A stretch of DNA of 64,000 nt from Achromobacter xylosoxidans (GCF_014490035.1 NZ_CP061008.1:248001-312000), one strand, 5' to 3'. Positions 32,806 to 43,709 are shown, numbered from the stretch's first letter. The notes: a model not told the origin generated them from the letters alone. Made by a program: numbers and translations.

Positions 32806-34260
32806 GTGAGCGCAAGCAATCAATCCCGTATCACTCATTTCAAGAACCTGTCCACGCTGGTGGCGTGGGACGCCGAACTGGGCTCGCACGTCTATATCGA
32901 AAACGCCGATCTGGTGATGCGCGGCAACACCATCATCCACGCAGGCTCCGGCTACGCGGGTCCGGCCGATGAGGTGGTGTCCGGCAGCGGCCTGATGGCG
33001 ATGCCGGGGCTGGTCAACGTCCACACCCATCCCTCCTCCGAGCCTGGAAACCGCGGCCTGCTGGAAGAACTGGGCAGCGATAAGCTGGGCCAAAGCTCGC
33101 TGTACGAATACATGCCTGTGTTCCGCATGGGCATAGAGACTGCGCCATATGCCAATCAGGTGGCGGTGTCGGAGATGTTGCTGAGCGGAGTGACAACCTT
33201 CGTCGACATGTCCCTGCCGCGTCCGGGCTGGGCCGACGTGGTGGCGGCCACCGGCATCCGCGGCGTACTGGGACCCATGTTCCGGTCCGCCGCATGGCGC
33301 ACCACGGACGGCCATTCGGTCGAATACACCTGGGACGAGGACGGGGCGGAAAAATCGTTCGAGGCGGCGCTGGCCGTGGCGGACAGCGCCATCAATCATC
33401 CCAGCGGACGCCTGAGCGCCATGCTGTGCCCCTCGCAAGTCGATACCTGCTCGCCCGGCCTGCTGAAGCAGGCGCAGCAAGCCGCCCGCCGCCTGGGCGT
33501 GCCGATGCAGATACACGCCGCGCAGAGCGTGGTGGAATTTTCAGAGATGACGCGCCGGCATGGCCGCACGCCCATCGAATGGCTGGACGACCAGGGCCTG
33601 CTGAACAGCGACCTGATCATCGGACATGGCATTTTCCTGAACGATCACCGCACGCTCTATTGGCCCCATGCCGACGACTTCGGCCTGTTGCAGCGTTCCG
33701 GCGCCCACGTGGCGCATTGTCCGACCGTGTTCGTGCGACGCGGCATTGCGCTGAGTTTCCTGGGCCGCTACCTGCGCGCCGGCATCAACGTGGGCATCGG
33801 CACCGATACCTTCCCGCACAACATGCTGGATGAAATGCGGCTGGCCTGCTATGTGGCGCGGCTGCAGGCGGGAAACTTCCGCGCAGCGTCCACGCAAGAA
33901 GTCTTCAATGCCGCCACGGTCAATGGCGCCAGGATGCTGGGGCGCGACGATATCGGCCGGCTGGCCGTGGGCGCCAAGGCAGACTTTTCCCTGGTCGACC
34001 TGTCGCATCCATACATGCGCCCGTGCCGCGAGCCGCTGCGCAGCCTGATCTACTCGGCCGGGGACCGGGCCATACGCGATGTCTATGTCGACGGCGAACA
34101 GCTGGTGCGCAATGGCGAGCTCTTGACCATCGATATCGAAAACGCGATGCAGCAGGTGGAGCGCGCCCAGGCGCAGACGATCGCGACCGTGGCGCAGCGT
34201 GACTATGCCGGCCGCAGCATCGACGATATGTCGCCGCGCGTTTTCCCCAGCCGCGCTTAA
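32806..34260 (+). CDS. Amidohydrolase, TRZ/ATZ type
   Basis: 484-residue metal-dependent hydrolase of the triazine/deaminase group. Metal ligands visible as HTH in PGLVNVHTHPSSEPGNRG, His in MQIHAAQS, His in IIGHGIFLND and Asp in GIGTDTFPHNMLDEM. The C-terminal VYVDGEQLVRNGE is the usual composite-domain end. Such enzymes deaminate or dechlorinate heterocycles (chlorohydrolases, guanine or cytosine deaminase relatives). GTG start at 32806 with GAGAG upstream. Located between the receptor and ATPase genes of the transporter, so its substrate is probably the transported compound. Confidence 0.85.
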   Translation: MSASNQSRITHFKNLSTLVAWDAELGSHVYIENADLVMRGNTIIHAGSGYAGPADEVVSGSGLMAMPGLVNVHTHPSSEPGNRGLLEELGSDKLGQSSLYEYMPVFRMGIETAPYANQVAVSEMLLSGVTTFVDMSLPRPGWADVVAATGIRGVLGPMFRSAAWRTTDGHSVEYTWDEDGAEKSFEAALAVADSAINHPSGRLSAMLCPSQVDTCSPGLLKQAQQAARRLGVPMQIHAAQSVVEFSEMTRRHGRTPIEWLDDQGLLNSDLIIGHGIFLNDHRTLYWPHADDFGLLQRSGAHVAHCPTVFVRRGIALSFLGRYLRAGINVGIGTDTFPHNMLDEMRLACYVARLQAGNFRAASTQEVFNAATVNGARMLGRDDIGRLAVGAKADFSLVDLSHPYMRPCREPLRSLIYSAGDRAIRDVYVDGEQLVRNGELLTIDIENAMQQVERAQAQTIATVAQRDYAGRSIDDMSPRVFPSRA

Positions 34261-34272
34261 CGGAGAGCCTGG

Positions 34273-36033
<1,761 letters not shown>

Positions 36034-36038
36034 GAAAC

Positions 36039-36698
36039 TCAGGCGCGGCTGAAAAGCCGCCCTGCCGCCATGGCGACGGCGGCCTGCGTGGGTTCCACCA
36101 CGGGCAGGCCGCAAGCCTCTTCCAATCTGTCGCGCAGGTCGGCCATGCCGGCGCATCCCATGATCAGCACGTCGGCGCCGTGGTCGTCGCGCAGCGTCCG
36201 GCCCACCGCCGTCATGCGCTCGAAGGCGCTTTCCGGATCCGCCAGGTCGCTGACTTTCATGTCCAGCGCCAGTTCGCCGCAGATGCGGTCGGCGACGCCC
36301 ATGGCGCGGAAGTAGCGCAGGTGCCGCGCAACGGCGGCGCTGGCGATGGCGATCACGCCGATGCGCGTAGCCATGCTCATGGCCGTCAGCACGGAACACT
36401 CGCCGATGCCCAGCACGGGGACCGGGACCAGGTCCCGCAATCCGTGCAGGCCGGGATCGCTGAAGCAGGCCACGATGAAGGCGTCGGTGGCGGCGGCCTC
36501 CTGCCGGAACAGTTGCGCCATCGGCGCGATGCTGGCGTCGGCCTCTGCCTGGGTCTGGATGCCGGCGGGGCCGCCGGTCGATGTCAGGAAGCGGAAATCC
36601 AGCGGCAGGCCCTGGAACGGCGCCGTCGCGCGTGCGATGGCTTCCGTGACCTTGACCAGGCAGTTCGGGTTTACGAGGGTGATGCGGGCGTTGGACAC
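36039..36698 (-). CDS. Hydantoin racemase-like protein (Asp/Glu racemase superfamily)
   Basis: 219 residues. Two catalytic cysteines are in the expected places: Cys78 in FIVACFSDPGLH and Cys182 in LIMGCAGMADL, with the family N-terminus ITLVNPNCLVKVT. Hydantoin racemases interconvert D- and L-5-substituted hydantoins, which fits the D-hydantoinase and D-carbamoylase genes about 1 kb away. GTG start at 36698; Shine-Dalgarno weak. Divergent from the LysR gene at 36776. Other members of the superfamily (maleate isomerase, aspartate racemase) are less likely. Confidence 0.82.
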   Translation of the reverse strand: MSNARITLVNPNCLVKVTEAIARATAPFQGLPLDFRFLTSTGGPAGIQTQAEADASIAPMAQLFRQEAAATDAFIVACFSDPGLHGLRDLVPVPVLGIGECSVLTAMSMATRIGVIAIASAAVARHLRYFRAMGVADRICGELALDMKVSDLADPESAFERMTAVGRTLRDDHGADVLIMGCAGMADLRDRLEEACGLPVVEPTQAAVAMAAGRLFSRA

Positions 36699-36775
36699 GA
36701 TTGAGTAGAATCCCTGCGAAAGAGGCGGTAAGGCGCGGTGCGCGCGTGGTTCAGGTCTGGAGGAAATAAAGCAGC

Positions 36776-37732
36776 ATGTCGGAGTTACCTGGAAAGGTCC
36801 GGTCCGGGCCGTTGAACCTGCGGCAGATCGAGGTATTCCACGCCATCATGATCACGGGTTCGCTCAGCGCGGCGGGCCGGCTGCTGCACGTGACGCAGCC
36901 CGCCATCAGCCGGGTGCTGGCATCGATAGAGCTGCGTCTGGGCTACGCCTTGTTCGAGCGGTTCAAGGGGCGCCTGCATCCCACCAAGGAGGCGCGCAAG
37001 CTCTTCCAGGAGGTTGAATCGATTCAGGCCGGGGTCAGCCGCCTGAACGACATGGCCGCCGGCATGGCGGGCCATGGCGCGGGACTGGTCAGCGTGGTGT
37101 CCAGCCCCAGCTTCGGCGAATGGCTGATCCCTGCCGCTACCGCGAAATTCTGCGCGCGCAATCCGGGCGTGCGCATCCGCTACCGGCCGCTGGGCATGGA
37201 CGCGCTGCTGCCCCAGGTGCTGCTGGGACATGCGGATATCGCCATTTCCACGTTCAAGCCCGGGCATCCCAACCTGATTACCAGTGAACTGGCGCAGGGC
37301 GAGATCGTCTGCGTGCTGCCGGCAGGCCACCGGCTGGCACGCGAAAGCGTCATCGAGCCGGCGATGCTGGCGGGCGAAATGCTGGTGGGCTATGGCCGCG
37401 ACACGCCGTTGGGCGAGACCTTGCACGACTATCTGGATCCGCTGGGCCAGGGATTCACGCCGGCCATCGAGGTGCGTTCTTCGCAGACCGCGTGCTCCTT
37501 CGTGCGCCAGGGCGTCGGCATCGCCCTGGTGGATTCGTATGGACTGACGGACGCGCTGATGCAGGGCATCGTGGTGCGCCGGATCGAACCCGCGATCGCG
37601 CTCTCGGTGCACATTTCCCATTCCCGGATCGAACCTCCGCCGTCCATCGCCAAGGCGTTTCTGGCCCAGTTTTCCCAGATCGTCAAAAAAGAACTGCCTG
37701 CGATGACGCAGGCCATCGTCAACCGGGCTTAG
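36776..37732 (+). CDS. LysR-family regulator
   Basis: 318 residues with N-terminal HTH (LNLRQIEVFHAIMITGSLSA, TQPAISRVLASIELRLGYAL) and a co-inducer domain from about 100. TGGAGG precedes the start. It sits between the divergent racemase gene and the convergent carbamoylase gene (4-bp tail overlap), which makes it the probable regulator of the hydantoin set. Confidence 0.88.
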   Translation: MSELPGKVRSGPLNLRQIEVFHAIMITGSLSAAGRLLHVTQPAISRVLASIELRLGYALFERFKGRLHPTKEARKLFQEVESIQAGVSRLNDMAAGMAGHGAGLVSVVSSPSFGEWLIPAATAKFCARNPGVRIRYRPLGMDALLPQVLLGHADIAISTFKPGHPNLITSELAQGEIVCVLPAGHRLARESVIEPAMLAGEMLVGYGRDTPLGETLHDYLDPLGQGFTPAIEVRSSQTACSFVRQGVGIALVDSYGLTDALMQGIVVRRIEPAIALSVHISHSRIEPPPSIAKAFLAQFSQIVKKELPAMTQAIVNRA

Positions 37733-38688
37733 ACCACTTCCGGCACCGGCAGCGGATCGCCGGCGCCCGTGCGTTCGATGATCAGCCGGTAGTGATGCGG
37801 GCTGCGATGCTTGGCGAAGTTGAAGACGTGGTCGCGGAAGGTCTGGCCCATCGCCAGATCGATGTTTGCCGTGATCACTTCATCTTCTTCGCCGCTGGAA
37901 CGCGCGACGATTTCGCCGGACGGCGCCACGATCATGGAGCTGCCTATCATGTGATGGCCGTCTTCATGGCCGCACTTGCCGGCGGCGCCGACCCAGACCG
38001 CGTTCTGGTAGGCGCTGGCCTGCAGCACGATCTCATGCGTGGTGGTGCGCAGGTGCGCGGGTTCGTTCCAGTGGATGTTCAGCGATGGCGTGTTGTAGCC
38101 CAGTACGATCAGCTCGGCGCTTTGCAGCGACATGACGCGATAGGTTTCGGGCCAGCGGCGGTCGTTGCACAGGCACATGCCGATCTTGACGTCGTTGGTT
38201 TCCCAGACGCCGAAGCCCAGGTCGCCGACTTCAAAGAACTTCTTTTCCAGGTGTTGGAACGGCGCGCCGATCTTGTGGTCGGAGTGGCCCGGCAGGTGGA
38301 TCTTGCGGTACTTGCCGATGATCCGGGCGCTGCGGTCCACCAGGATGGCGGTGTTGAACTGGCGGCCTTCGGGCGTCAGCTCGGCGTAGCCGAGATAAAA
38401 GCCAATGCCGAGCTCGCGCGCGGTGTCGAACAGCGGCTGCACGTCGGCGTTGGGCATGCTCTTCTCGAAGTACCGCTCGACGGCCTCGGCGTCGTCCATC
38501 CAGTAGCGCGGGAAGAACGTGGTCAGCGCCAGTTCGGGGAAGACGACGAACTCCGCCTTGCGGGCGGCGGCTTCGCGCATCATTTCGACCAGACGGCGGA
38601 CTACCGCCGCGCGGGAATCGGCAAGGTTGACTGCGCCCATCTGGGCGACCGCCAGGCCCATCTTGCGGGCGGGAGTTGCGTTACTCAC
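37729..38688 (-). CDS. N-carbamoyl-D-amino-acid hydrolase
   Basis: 319-residue nitrilase-superfamily amidase that splits N-carbamoyl-D-amino acids to D-amino acid, CO2 and ammonia. The catalytic triad is visible: Glu52 in FVVFPELALTTFFPR, Lys129 in GKYRKIHLPGH and Cys174 in MCLCNDRRWPE. Long blocks match the Agrobacterium carbamoylase from memory (FPELALTTFFPR, GIGF-LGYAEL, FQHLEKK-FE-GDLGF, HIFNF-type end). GTG start at 38688 with GGAG upstream; the ATG at 38661 would cut into the conserved first strand. Follows the hydantoinase gene on the same strand. Confidence 0.9.
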   Translation of the reverse strand: MSNATPARKMGLAVAQMGAVNLADSRAAVVRRLVEMMREAAARKAEFVVFPELALTTFFPRYWMDDAEAVERYFEKSMPNADVQPLFDTARELGIGFYLGYAELTPEGRQFNTAILVDRSARIIGKYRKIHLPGHSDHKIGAPFQHLEKKFFEVGDLGFGVWETNDVKIGMCLCNDRRWPETYRVMSLQSAELIVLGYNTPSLNIHWNEPAHLRTTTHEIVLQASAYQNAVWVGAAGKCGHEDGHHMIGSSMIVAPSGEIVARSSGEEDEVITANIDLAMGQTFRDHVFNFAKHRSPHHYRLIIERTGAGDPLPVPEVV

Positions 38689-38744
38689 GATGTAGATCTC
38701 CAGGTATTGCTTGTCGTTGTGGATTGCGTGCCATGCGCCGTGGT

Positions 38745-40214
38745 CTACGGCTCGATCACGGTCGGAAAAATCTTGCGCAGCAGGGCCGCGCGCGGACTGA
38801 CCTCGCGCGTTTTCTGCAGCGGGGCCGGCAGGCCGCGGGCGATGAACTGGCCGCGGCCGCGCTCGGCATTCAGCTGGCCTTCGTCGATGATGACGGCGCC
38901 GCGGCTGATTACCGTGACGGGCCATCCGGTGACCTGGCGGCCTTCGTACGGCGTGTAGCCCACGGCGTCGTGCAGGCCGGCGGCGCTCACCGTCACGGTC
39001 TTCTCGGGGTCCCAGATCGCGATGTCGGCGTCGGCGCCGACCGACAGCGTGCCTTTGCGCGGATACAGGCCGTACATGCGGGCATGGTTGGTCGAGGTGA
39101 GCGCCACGAACTGCTGCAGGCTGAGCCGGCCGCTGCGCACGCCTTCCGAAAACAGCAGTGGCATGCGCACTTCCAGCCCCGGCAGGCCGTTGGCGATCTG
39201 CTTGAACGTGGTGGCGTCGCCGGCGGGCAGCTTGCCGGATTCGTCATAGCGGTACGGCGCATGGTCGGAAGACAACAGCGCCAGCGTGCCGCTGTCCAGG
39301 CTCTGCCACAGCGCTTGCTGCGATACCGGGTCGCGCGGTGGCGGGCTGCAGCAGAACTTGGCGCCTTCGACGCCGGGGATGTCGATGTCTTCGGCGGTCA
39401 GCAGCAGGTAATGGGGGCAGGTTTCGCCATACACGGGCGCGCCCAGCGTTTGCGCCGCATGGATCGCCTGCGCGCCGCCCTGGGTCGACACGTGCACGAT
39501 CAAGACCGGCACTTCCAGTACTGCAGCCAGCTTGATGGCGCGTTGTGTCGCTTCGGTTTCCGCGATGGGGTCATGACTGACGGCGTGGTACTTGGGCGCC
39601 GTGTGTCCGGCCGCGAGCAGGTGGCGCGTGATCCAGCTGATGACGTCGTTGTTTTCGGCGTGGACCATCGGCAGCGCGCCTTCGCGCGCCGCGATGGCGA
39701 ACACGTCCAGCAGCTGTTTGTCATCCAGCTTGAGCTTGTCGTAGGTCATGAAGACCTTGAACGACGTGATGCCCGCGCGGATCAGCTCGGGCAGGTCGCG
39801 GTTCAGCGTTTCGGGTGTGGGGTCGGAGATGATCAGGTGGTAGCTGTAATCGATCACCGATTTTTCGGCGGCCGAGGCGGCATAGGCATCCGCCACCTGG
39901 CGCAACGATTGGCCGCGATGCTGCGCGGCGAACGGCACGATGGTGGTGTTGCCGCCATGGGCCGCGGAGATGGAGGCGCTGTGCCAATCGTCGGCGCACA
40001 GCACGCCCATGCTGGAAAGCTGTTCTACGTGGCAGTGGCTGTCGATGCCGCCAGGCATGACCAGCCTGCCGCTTGCGTCGATGGCGCGGCGGCCTGCTGG
40101 CAACGATGTCGATATCGCGGCGATGACGCCGTCCACGATGCCGATATCGCCGATGAAGTCGGCGTCGGCCGTCACGATGCGGCCGTTGTGCAGGGTCAGA
40201 TCGAAGTCTGTCAT
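38745..40214 (-). CDS. D-hydantoinase/dihydropyrimidinase-type cyclic amidohydrolase
   Basis: 489 residues. Metal site residues: His60 and His62 in PGGIDSHCHVEQ, the carboxylatable Lys in TSFKVFMTYD, His in PMVHAENND, His in LIVHVSTQGG and Asp in LLSSDHAPYRY. It opens a hydantoin or dihydropyrimidine ring to the N-carbamoyl amino acid, the substrate of the gene 56 bp downstream. Start at ATG 40214; no clear Shine-Dalgarno. The 266 bp upstream, to the Lrp gene, hold no gene that I can support. Confidence 0.88.
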   Translation of the reverse strand: MTDFDLTLHNGRIVTADADFIGDIGIVDGVIAAISTSLPAGRRAIDASGRLVMPGGIDSHCHVEQLSSMGVLCADDWHSASISAAHGGNTTIVPFAAQHRGQSLRQVADAYAASAAEKSVIDYSYHLIISDPTPETLNRDLPELIRAGITSFKVFMTYDKLKLDDKQLLDVFAIAAREGALPMVHAENNDVISWITRHLLAAGHTAPKYHAVSHDPIAETEATQRAIKLAAVLEVPVLIVHVSTQGGAQAIHAAQTLGAPVYGETCPHYLLLTAEDIDIPGVEGAKFCCSPPPRDPVSQQALWQSLDSGTLALLSSDHAPYRYDESGKLPAGDATTFKQIANGLPGLEVRMPLLFSEGVRSGRLSLQQFVALTSTNHARMYGLYPRKGTLSVGADADIAIWDPEKTVTVSAAGLHDAVGYTPYEGRQVTGWPVTVISRGAVIIDEGQLNAERGRGQFIARGLPAPLQKTREVSPRAALLRKIFPTVIEP

Positions 40215-40480
40215 GGGAATCCGAGCGCGGGGAAGGGCATGCCGCGGCGCGCGCGGCGGCGTGCCCGGCGGAAGACGCAAGCATGCATGCGTACCGGGAA
40301 ATCGGAAACCACGCGGCAGGCCCGCGCGCCGCCGCGAGCGGCTCACCGGGATTTACGCTAAGGCCATGATTCGGCGGGCTATTTGACGGACAGGGAGAGG
40401 TTGCCCGCGCACGATGCATAACGCTGGATCATGGAGGCTATGCAAAGTTTTATATCGGGTTTCCCCGGGGCAATCCGCGC

Positions 40481-40906
40481 TCAGAGTGCCTTGAAGGTCT
40501 TGAGATGGATGCTGGTTTCCGTGGCGGAGATGCCCTTGAGCGTGCGCAGGCGGTCCAGCACTTCGGACAGCTGGTCGATGGTGGGCACGCGCAGCTCGGC
40601 CAGCAGGTCCCAGCGGCCGTTGGTGTCGTGCAGGCCCGCCACGCTGGGTTCGCCCATCAGCAGGCTCACGATCTTGCGGGTTTCATGGCCTTCGACGGCG
40701 ATGCTCATCCAGGCGACGATGTCCTCGGTTTCCACCTCGGGCCGCAGGCGCACGGTATAGCCGCGGATGACGCCGCGCTCTTCCAGTTTGCGGATGCGGT
40801 TGTCGATGGTGCCGCGCGAGACATCGAGTTTTTTCGCCAAGGTGGCGACGGACATGCGGGCGTCGGCGCGCAGCAGGCCCAGCAGGTTCTGATCTAGCGT
40901 GTCCAT
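40481..40906 (-). CDS. Lrp/AsnC-family regulator
   Basis: 141 residues: N-terminal HTH (MSVATLAKKLDVSRGTIDNR, IRKLEERGVIRGYTV) and C-terminal RAM ligand-binding domain (about 60-141). Diverges from an ornithine cyclodeaminase gene; dyads in the spacer around 40911-40922 and 40964-40980 are good candidates for its binding. Confidence 0.9.
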   Translation of the reverse strand: MDTLDQNLLGLLRADARMSVATLAKKLDVSRGTIDNRIRKLEERGVIRGYTVRLRPEVETEDIVAWMSIAVEGHETRKIVSLLMGEPSVAGLHDTNGRWDLLAELRVPTIDQLSEVLDRLRTLKGISATETSIHLKTFKAL

Positions 40907-41030
40907 TGTTAATAGTGCTATTTGGCGCTGGCAGAATGGCAGAATCTTAGCGTTTTGTGTGGATTATTGTCACTATTAATTGGTTTGCCCATCCCCCAGA
41001 ATTTCTGTTCCATAACTCGGGGAGAACAAA
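40907..41030. promoter_or_regulatory. Lrp-type operator region with mirrored TTAATAGTG / CACTATTAA
   Basis: TTAATAGTG at 40909-40917 recurs inverted as CACTATTAA at 40971-40979, about five helical turns apart. The first overlaps the dyad AATAG-TG-CTATT (40911-40922). Lrp-family proteins commonly bind several such AT-rich dyads and wrap DNA, so this suggests control of both divergent genes. Confidence 0.6.
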
Positions 41031-42071
41031 TTGACGACGCTGCTTTCAACTTCCGACGTGGCCAAGATCGTGGCCCTGCAAGGCCCGCAACAGGTCTTTT
41101 CCGGTCTGCTGGACTATCTGCTGTCGGACTTTCTTCGATGGCAGGAATTCGACAAGAGCGCGCGGGTGGCCAGCCATTCCGCGACCGGCGTGATCGAACT
41201 GATGCCCACCGCCGACAGCGAGTTCTACACCTTCAAGTACGTCAACGGCCATCCAGGCAATCCGCTGGACGGGCTGTCCACCGTGATGGCCTTCGGCGCG
41301 CTGGCGCGAGTCAGCACCGGGGAGCCGCTGCTGATCAGCGAGCTGACCTTGACCACCGCATTGCGCACGGCCGTGACCTCCGCCCTGGCGGCGCGCGCGT
41401 TGGCCCGGCCGGACTCGCGCAAGATGGCGCTGATCGGCAACGGCGCGCAAAGCGAGTTCCAGGCGCTGGCCTTCCATTACATCCTCGGCGTCGACACGCT
41501 GCACGTCTATGACGTGGACGCAGGCGCCACACGCAAGCTTGAAAGCAATCTGGCTTCAGTGCCCGGCTTGCGCGTGGTGCGCTTCGATAGTGCGGCAGAG
41601 GCGGTCAAGGGCACGGACATCGTCACCACGGTGACGGCGGACAAGGCCTATGCCACCATCCTGACCGGGGACATGGTCGAGCCGGGCATGCACATCAACG
41701 CCGTCGGCGGCGACTGCCCGGGCAAGACGGAACTGCACGAGGACGTGCTGCGCGCGGGACCGGTGTTCGTGGAATACGAGCCGCAGACGCGCATCGAAGG
41801 CGATCTGCAGCAGATGCCCGCGGACTTCGCGGTGACGGAACTGTGGCGGGTGTTGACCGGCCAGAGCGCCGGCCGCAGGAGCGCAGCGGACGTGACCATC
41901 TTCGATTCGGTGGGCTTTGCGCTGGAGGATTTTTCGGCGCTGCGCTGGCTGCGCGACGCCGCCGCTCGACACGGCATCGGCGCCCGCATCGAGGTGGCGC
42001 CGCAATTGCCGGATCCGAAGAACCTGTTCGAGGCGGTGCGCGCGGCGCAGCCCGCGCTCGCCCGGGCATAG
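41031..42071 (+). CDS. Ornithine cyclodeaminase
   Basis: 346-residue enzyme of the OCD family, close in length to the Pseudomonas enzyme (about 350) that converts L-ornithine to L-proline and ammonia. Seen: VIELMPTADSEFYTFKYVNG, the Rossmann loop MALIGNGAQSEFQALAFHY, INAVGGDCPGKTELHEDVL and VTIFDSVGFALEDFSALRW. TTG start at 41031 is supported by GGGGAG 9 bp upstream; no in-frame ATG fits better. Regulation by the divergent Lrp-type protein is likely. Confidence 0.86.
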   Translation: MTTLLSTSDVAKIVALQGPQQVFSGLLDYLLSDFLRWQEFDKSARVASHSATGVIELMPTADSEFYTFKYVNGHPGNPLDGLSTVMAFGALARVSTGEPLLISELTLTTALRTAVTSALAARALARPDSRKMALIGNGAQSEFQALAFHYILGVDTLHVYDVDAGATRKLESNLASVPGLRVVRFDSAAEAVKGTDIVTTVTADKAYATILTGDMVEPGMHINAVGGDCPGKTELHEDVLRAGPVFVEYEPQTRIEGDLQQMPADFAVTELWRVLTGQSAGRRSAADVTIFDSVGFALEDFSALRWLRDAAARHGIGARIEVAPQLPDPKNLFEAVRAAQPALARA

Positions 42072-42080
42072 CGCCGGCGG

Positions 42081-42142
42081 ACGGCCGCGTCTTCGTGGCG
42101 CGGCCGTGTTTGCCGACGCTGGCGCGGCGGGCCGCGCCAGCG
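42081..42142. terminator. Two consecutive hairpins between convergent genes
   Basis: First stem ACGGCCGCG/CGCGGCCGT (42081-42089 with 42099-42107, 9-nt loop). Second, CGCTGGCGCGG/CCGCGCCAGCG (42117-42127 with 42132-42142, 4-nt loop). Both are perfect. No U-tract follows on either strand, so any termination would rest on very stable stems. Confidence 0.45.
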
Positions 42143-42168
42143 CTGATGCGATGGCGGCCGCGGCGCGC

Positions 42169-42381
42169 TCAGGCGCGCCGCGGGGTTTCAACCGGCGGCG
42201 TGCCGTCGTGGAACAGCGACTTCAGCTGCGAGCGCAGCTCGGGACTGTCGGCATGCTTGTGGACCGTGGTGGCGTGCTGCACGGCCGCTTCCAGCAGTTC
42301 CTTTTCGGAATCCGCGGCCAAGGCCACCGAACAATTCATTTCGCTGGGGTACTCGCGGCAATCGATGTATTTGCGAGTCAT
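42169..42381 (-). CDS. DUF1059-family small protein
   Basis: 70 residues, beginning MTRKYIDCREYPSEMNCSVA and containing EKELLEAAVQHATTVHKHAD, the pattern of DUF1059. Function unknown; two Cys (residues 8 and 16) could bind metal or form a disulfide. GGGAGA precedes ATG 42381. A perfect hairpin TGCGCAGG-N9-CCTGCGCA at 42395-42419 lies just upstream of that Shine-Dalgarno and may affect translation. Downstream of the GTPase gene, same strand, 218-bp gap. Confidence 0.8.
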   Translation of the reverse strand: MTRKYIDCREYPSEMNCSVALAADSEKELLEAAVQHATTVHKHADSPELRSQLKSLFHDGTPPVETPRRA

Positions 42382-42599
42382 GAGAGTCTCCCTGTGCGCA
42401 GGCTGCGTGGGCCTGCGCAAGAACATCCGGCGCGCGGCGCGGGAAGTCCGGGCCGCTGGCGCGTCGCAGCGGCGGGGGCGGTTCGAAAAGTATAGATCTG
42501 GCGCCGCGGGCGCGGCGCGGTTCGCAAGGAACGGTCCGCGCCGGTGCGCAAAGAGATCCGTCCGCACTGGTGCGCAAACACCGTCGCGGACGCGGGCCG

Positions 42600-43709
42600 T
42601 CAGAAGCTGACGCGCTGCTTCAAGGCCTGGGCGATCATCGCGATGTCGATGTCCTTGCCCGGATGCTTCAGGCAGAAGTCGTACAGCACGGCCACGTAGG
42701 CATTGCCCAGCAGCTTGGTGATGGCGCCGGCGGTGGTGGCGGCGATGGTGCCGCCCACCGCGCTGCCCGCGCCGGGGATGAATTTCAGCAGCCCCGAGAC
42801 CACCGAGCGCCCGATCAGCGTGGCGGCGGACGCGCCCAGCGTGGAGGTGACCAGCGTGGTGATGGCGGCGGTATTCAGTTCCATCCCGAAGGTGATGCCG
42901 ATCTTGGCGATCATGCCGACCTGGATCGGCACCAGCGCGACGGCGTCGGAGAACGGGATGGGCGCGGCGGCAGCCGAGGCGGCCAGGCCGGCGGCCACGT
43001 TGACCTCTATCTCAGCCCGCTTTTTTTTTACTTCCAGGGCTTTCTTGTTGCGGGTGGACAGGGCGTTGGCATAGGCCCGCTGCTGCGCTTCGGGGATGTG
43101 CAGCGCCGTGGCCTCGATCAGGTTGTCCAGGCCCATGGGCGGCAGTTCCGCGTCCAGCTCCTCGATCCATTCAGGCAGCGCGCGCACCGCCACCACCTGT
43201 TTGGCGCGCGGCAGCAGCTTGCGCGCTTCGTCGACGAAGGGGCTGTTCTTGCGCGCCTTGGTCAGCACCGCCACGACGGGGATGCCGGCATCGGACAGCA
43301 TGTTGCACAGCTCGATTTCGGCGTCTTCGACGCGGTGGCTGCTGTCCTGGATGCAGAGCCAGGCCACATGCAGATGCCGGTCCTGGTCGTCGGAGGCGGA
43401 GCGTTCCTGGATCAGGTCCGCCAGCTGCTGGCGCGAGCGCTCGTAGTCGCCGACCTCCAGGCCGCGCGTGTCGATGATGGTGAGCGGATGGCCGGCCCGG
43501 GTGAATTCCTGGGTCGACTGGGTGACGGGCTTGCCCGCGCCGGTCTTGGCCAGGTCGCCGCGGAATACGGCGTTGAGCAGCGTGCTCTTGCCCACGCCGG
43601 TCTTGCCCGCGACCAGGATATTCACACGCCCCGCGCCGCGCGTCGCGGTGCTGATGGCGTCCGCGATGGCGTCCTGCAACTGGGGCGTGTCCATGCGGGG
43701 CGTGCTCAT
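42600..43709 (-). CDS. Era/TrmE-type GTPase with DUF697-like membrane C-terminus
   Basis: 369 residues. GTPase domain about 28-190: P-loop AGKTGVGKST (34-43), G3 DTRG, G4 TKAR. A coiled, basic linker (ALEVKKKRAEIEV) leads to a C-terminal region rich in Ala/Gly helices (AAGLAASAAAAPIPFSDAV, GAGSAVGGTIAATTAGAI), as in DUF697 proteins that associate with the inner membrane. Role unknown; related proteins are linked to stress. Nine consecutive T on the plus strand at 43021-43029 give an A9 run in the coding strand. No Shine-Dalgarno at 43709; ATG 43694 is an alternative. Confidence 0.8.
   Translation of the reverse strand: MSTPRMDTPQLQDAIADAISTATRGAGRVNILVAGKTGVGKSTLLNAVFRGDLAKTGAGKPVTQSTQEFTRAGHPLTIIDTRGLEVGDYERSRQQLADLIQERSASDDQDRHLHVAWLCIQDSSHRVEDAEIELCNMLSDAGIPVVAVLTKARKNSPFVDEARKLLPRAKQVVAVRALPEWIEELDAELPPMGLDNLIEATALHIPEAQQRAYANALSTRNKKALEVKKKRAEIEVNVAAGLAASAAAAPIPFSDAVALVPIQVGMIAKIGITFGMELNTAAITTLVTSTLGASAATLIGRSVVSGLLKFIPGAGSAVGGTIAATTAGAITKLLGNAYVAVLYDFCLKHPGKDIDIAMIAQALKQRVSF

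Noticed and set aside
40215..40480. Possible gene or mobile remnant in the gap between the hydantoinase and Lrp genes
   Set aside because: No frame with coding character, Shine-Dalgarno or repeat structure; it is probably the hydantoinase promoter region plus the Lrp 3' end.
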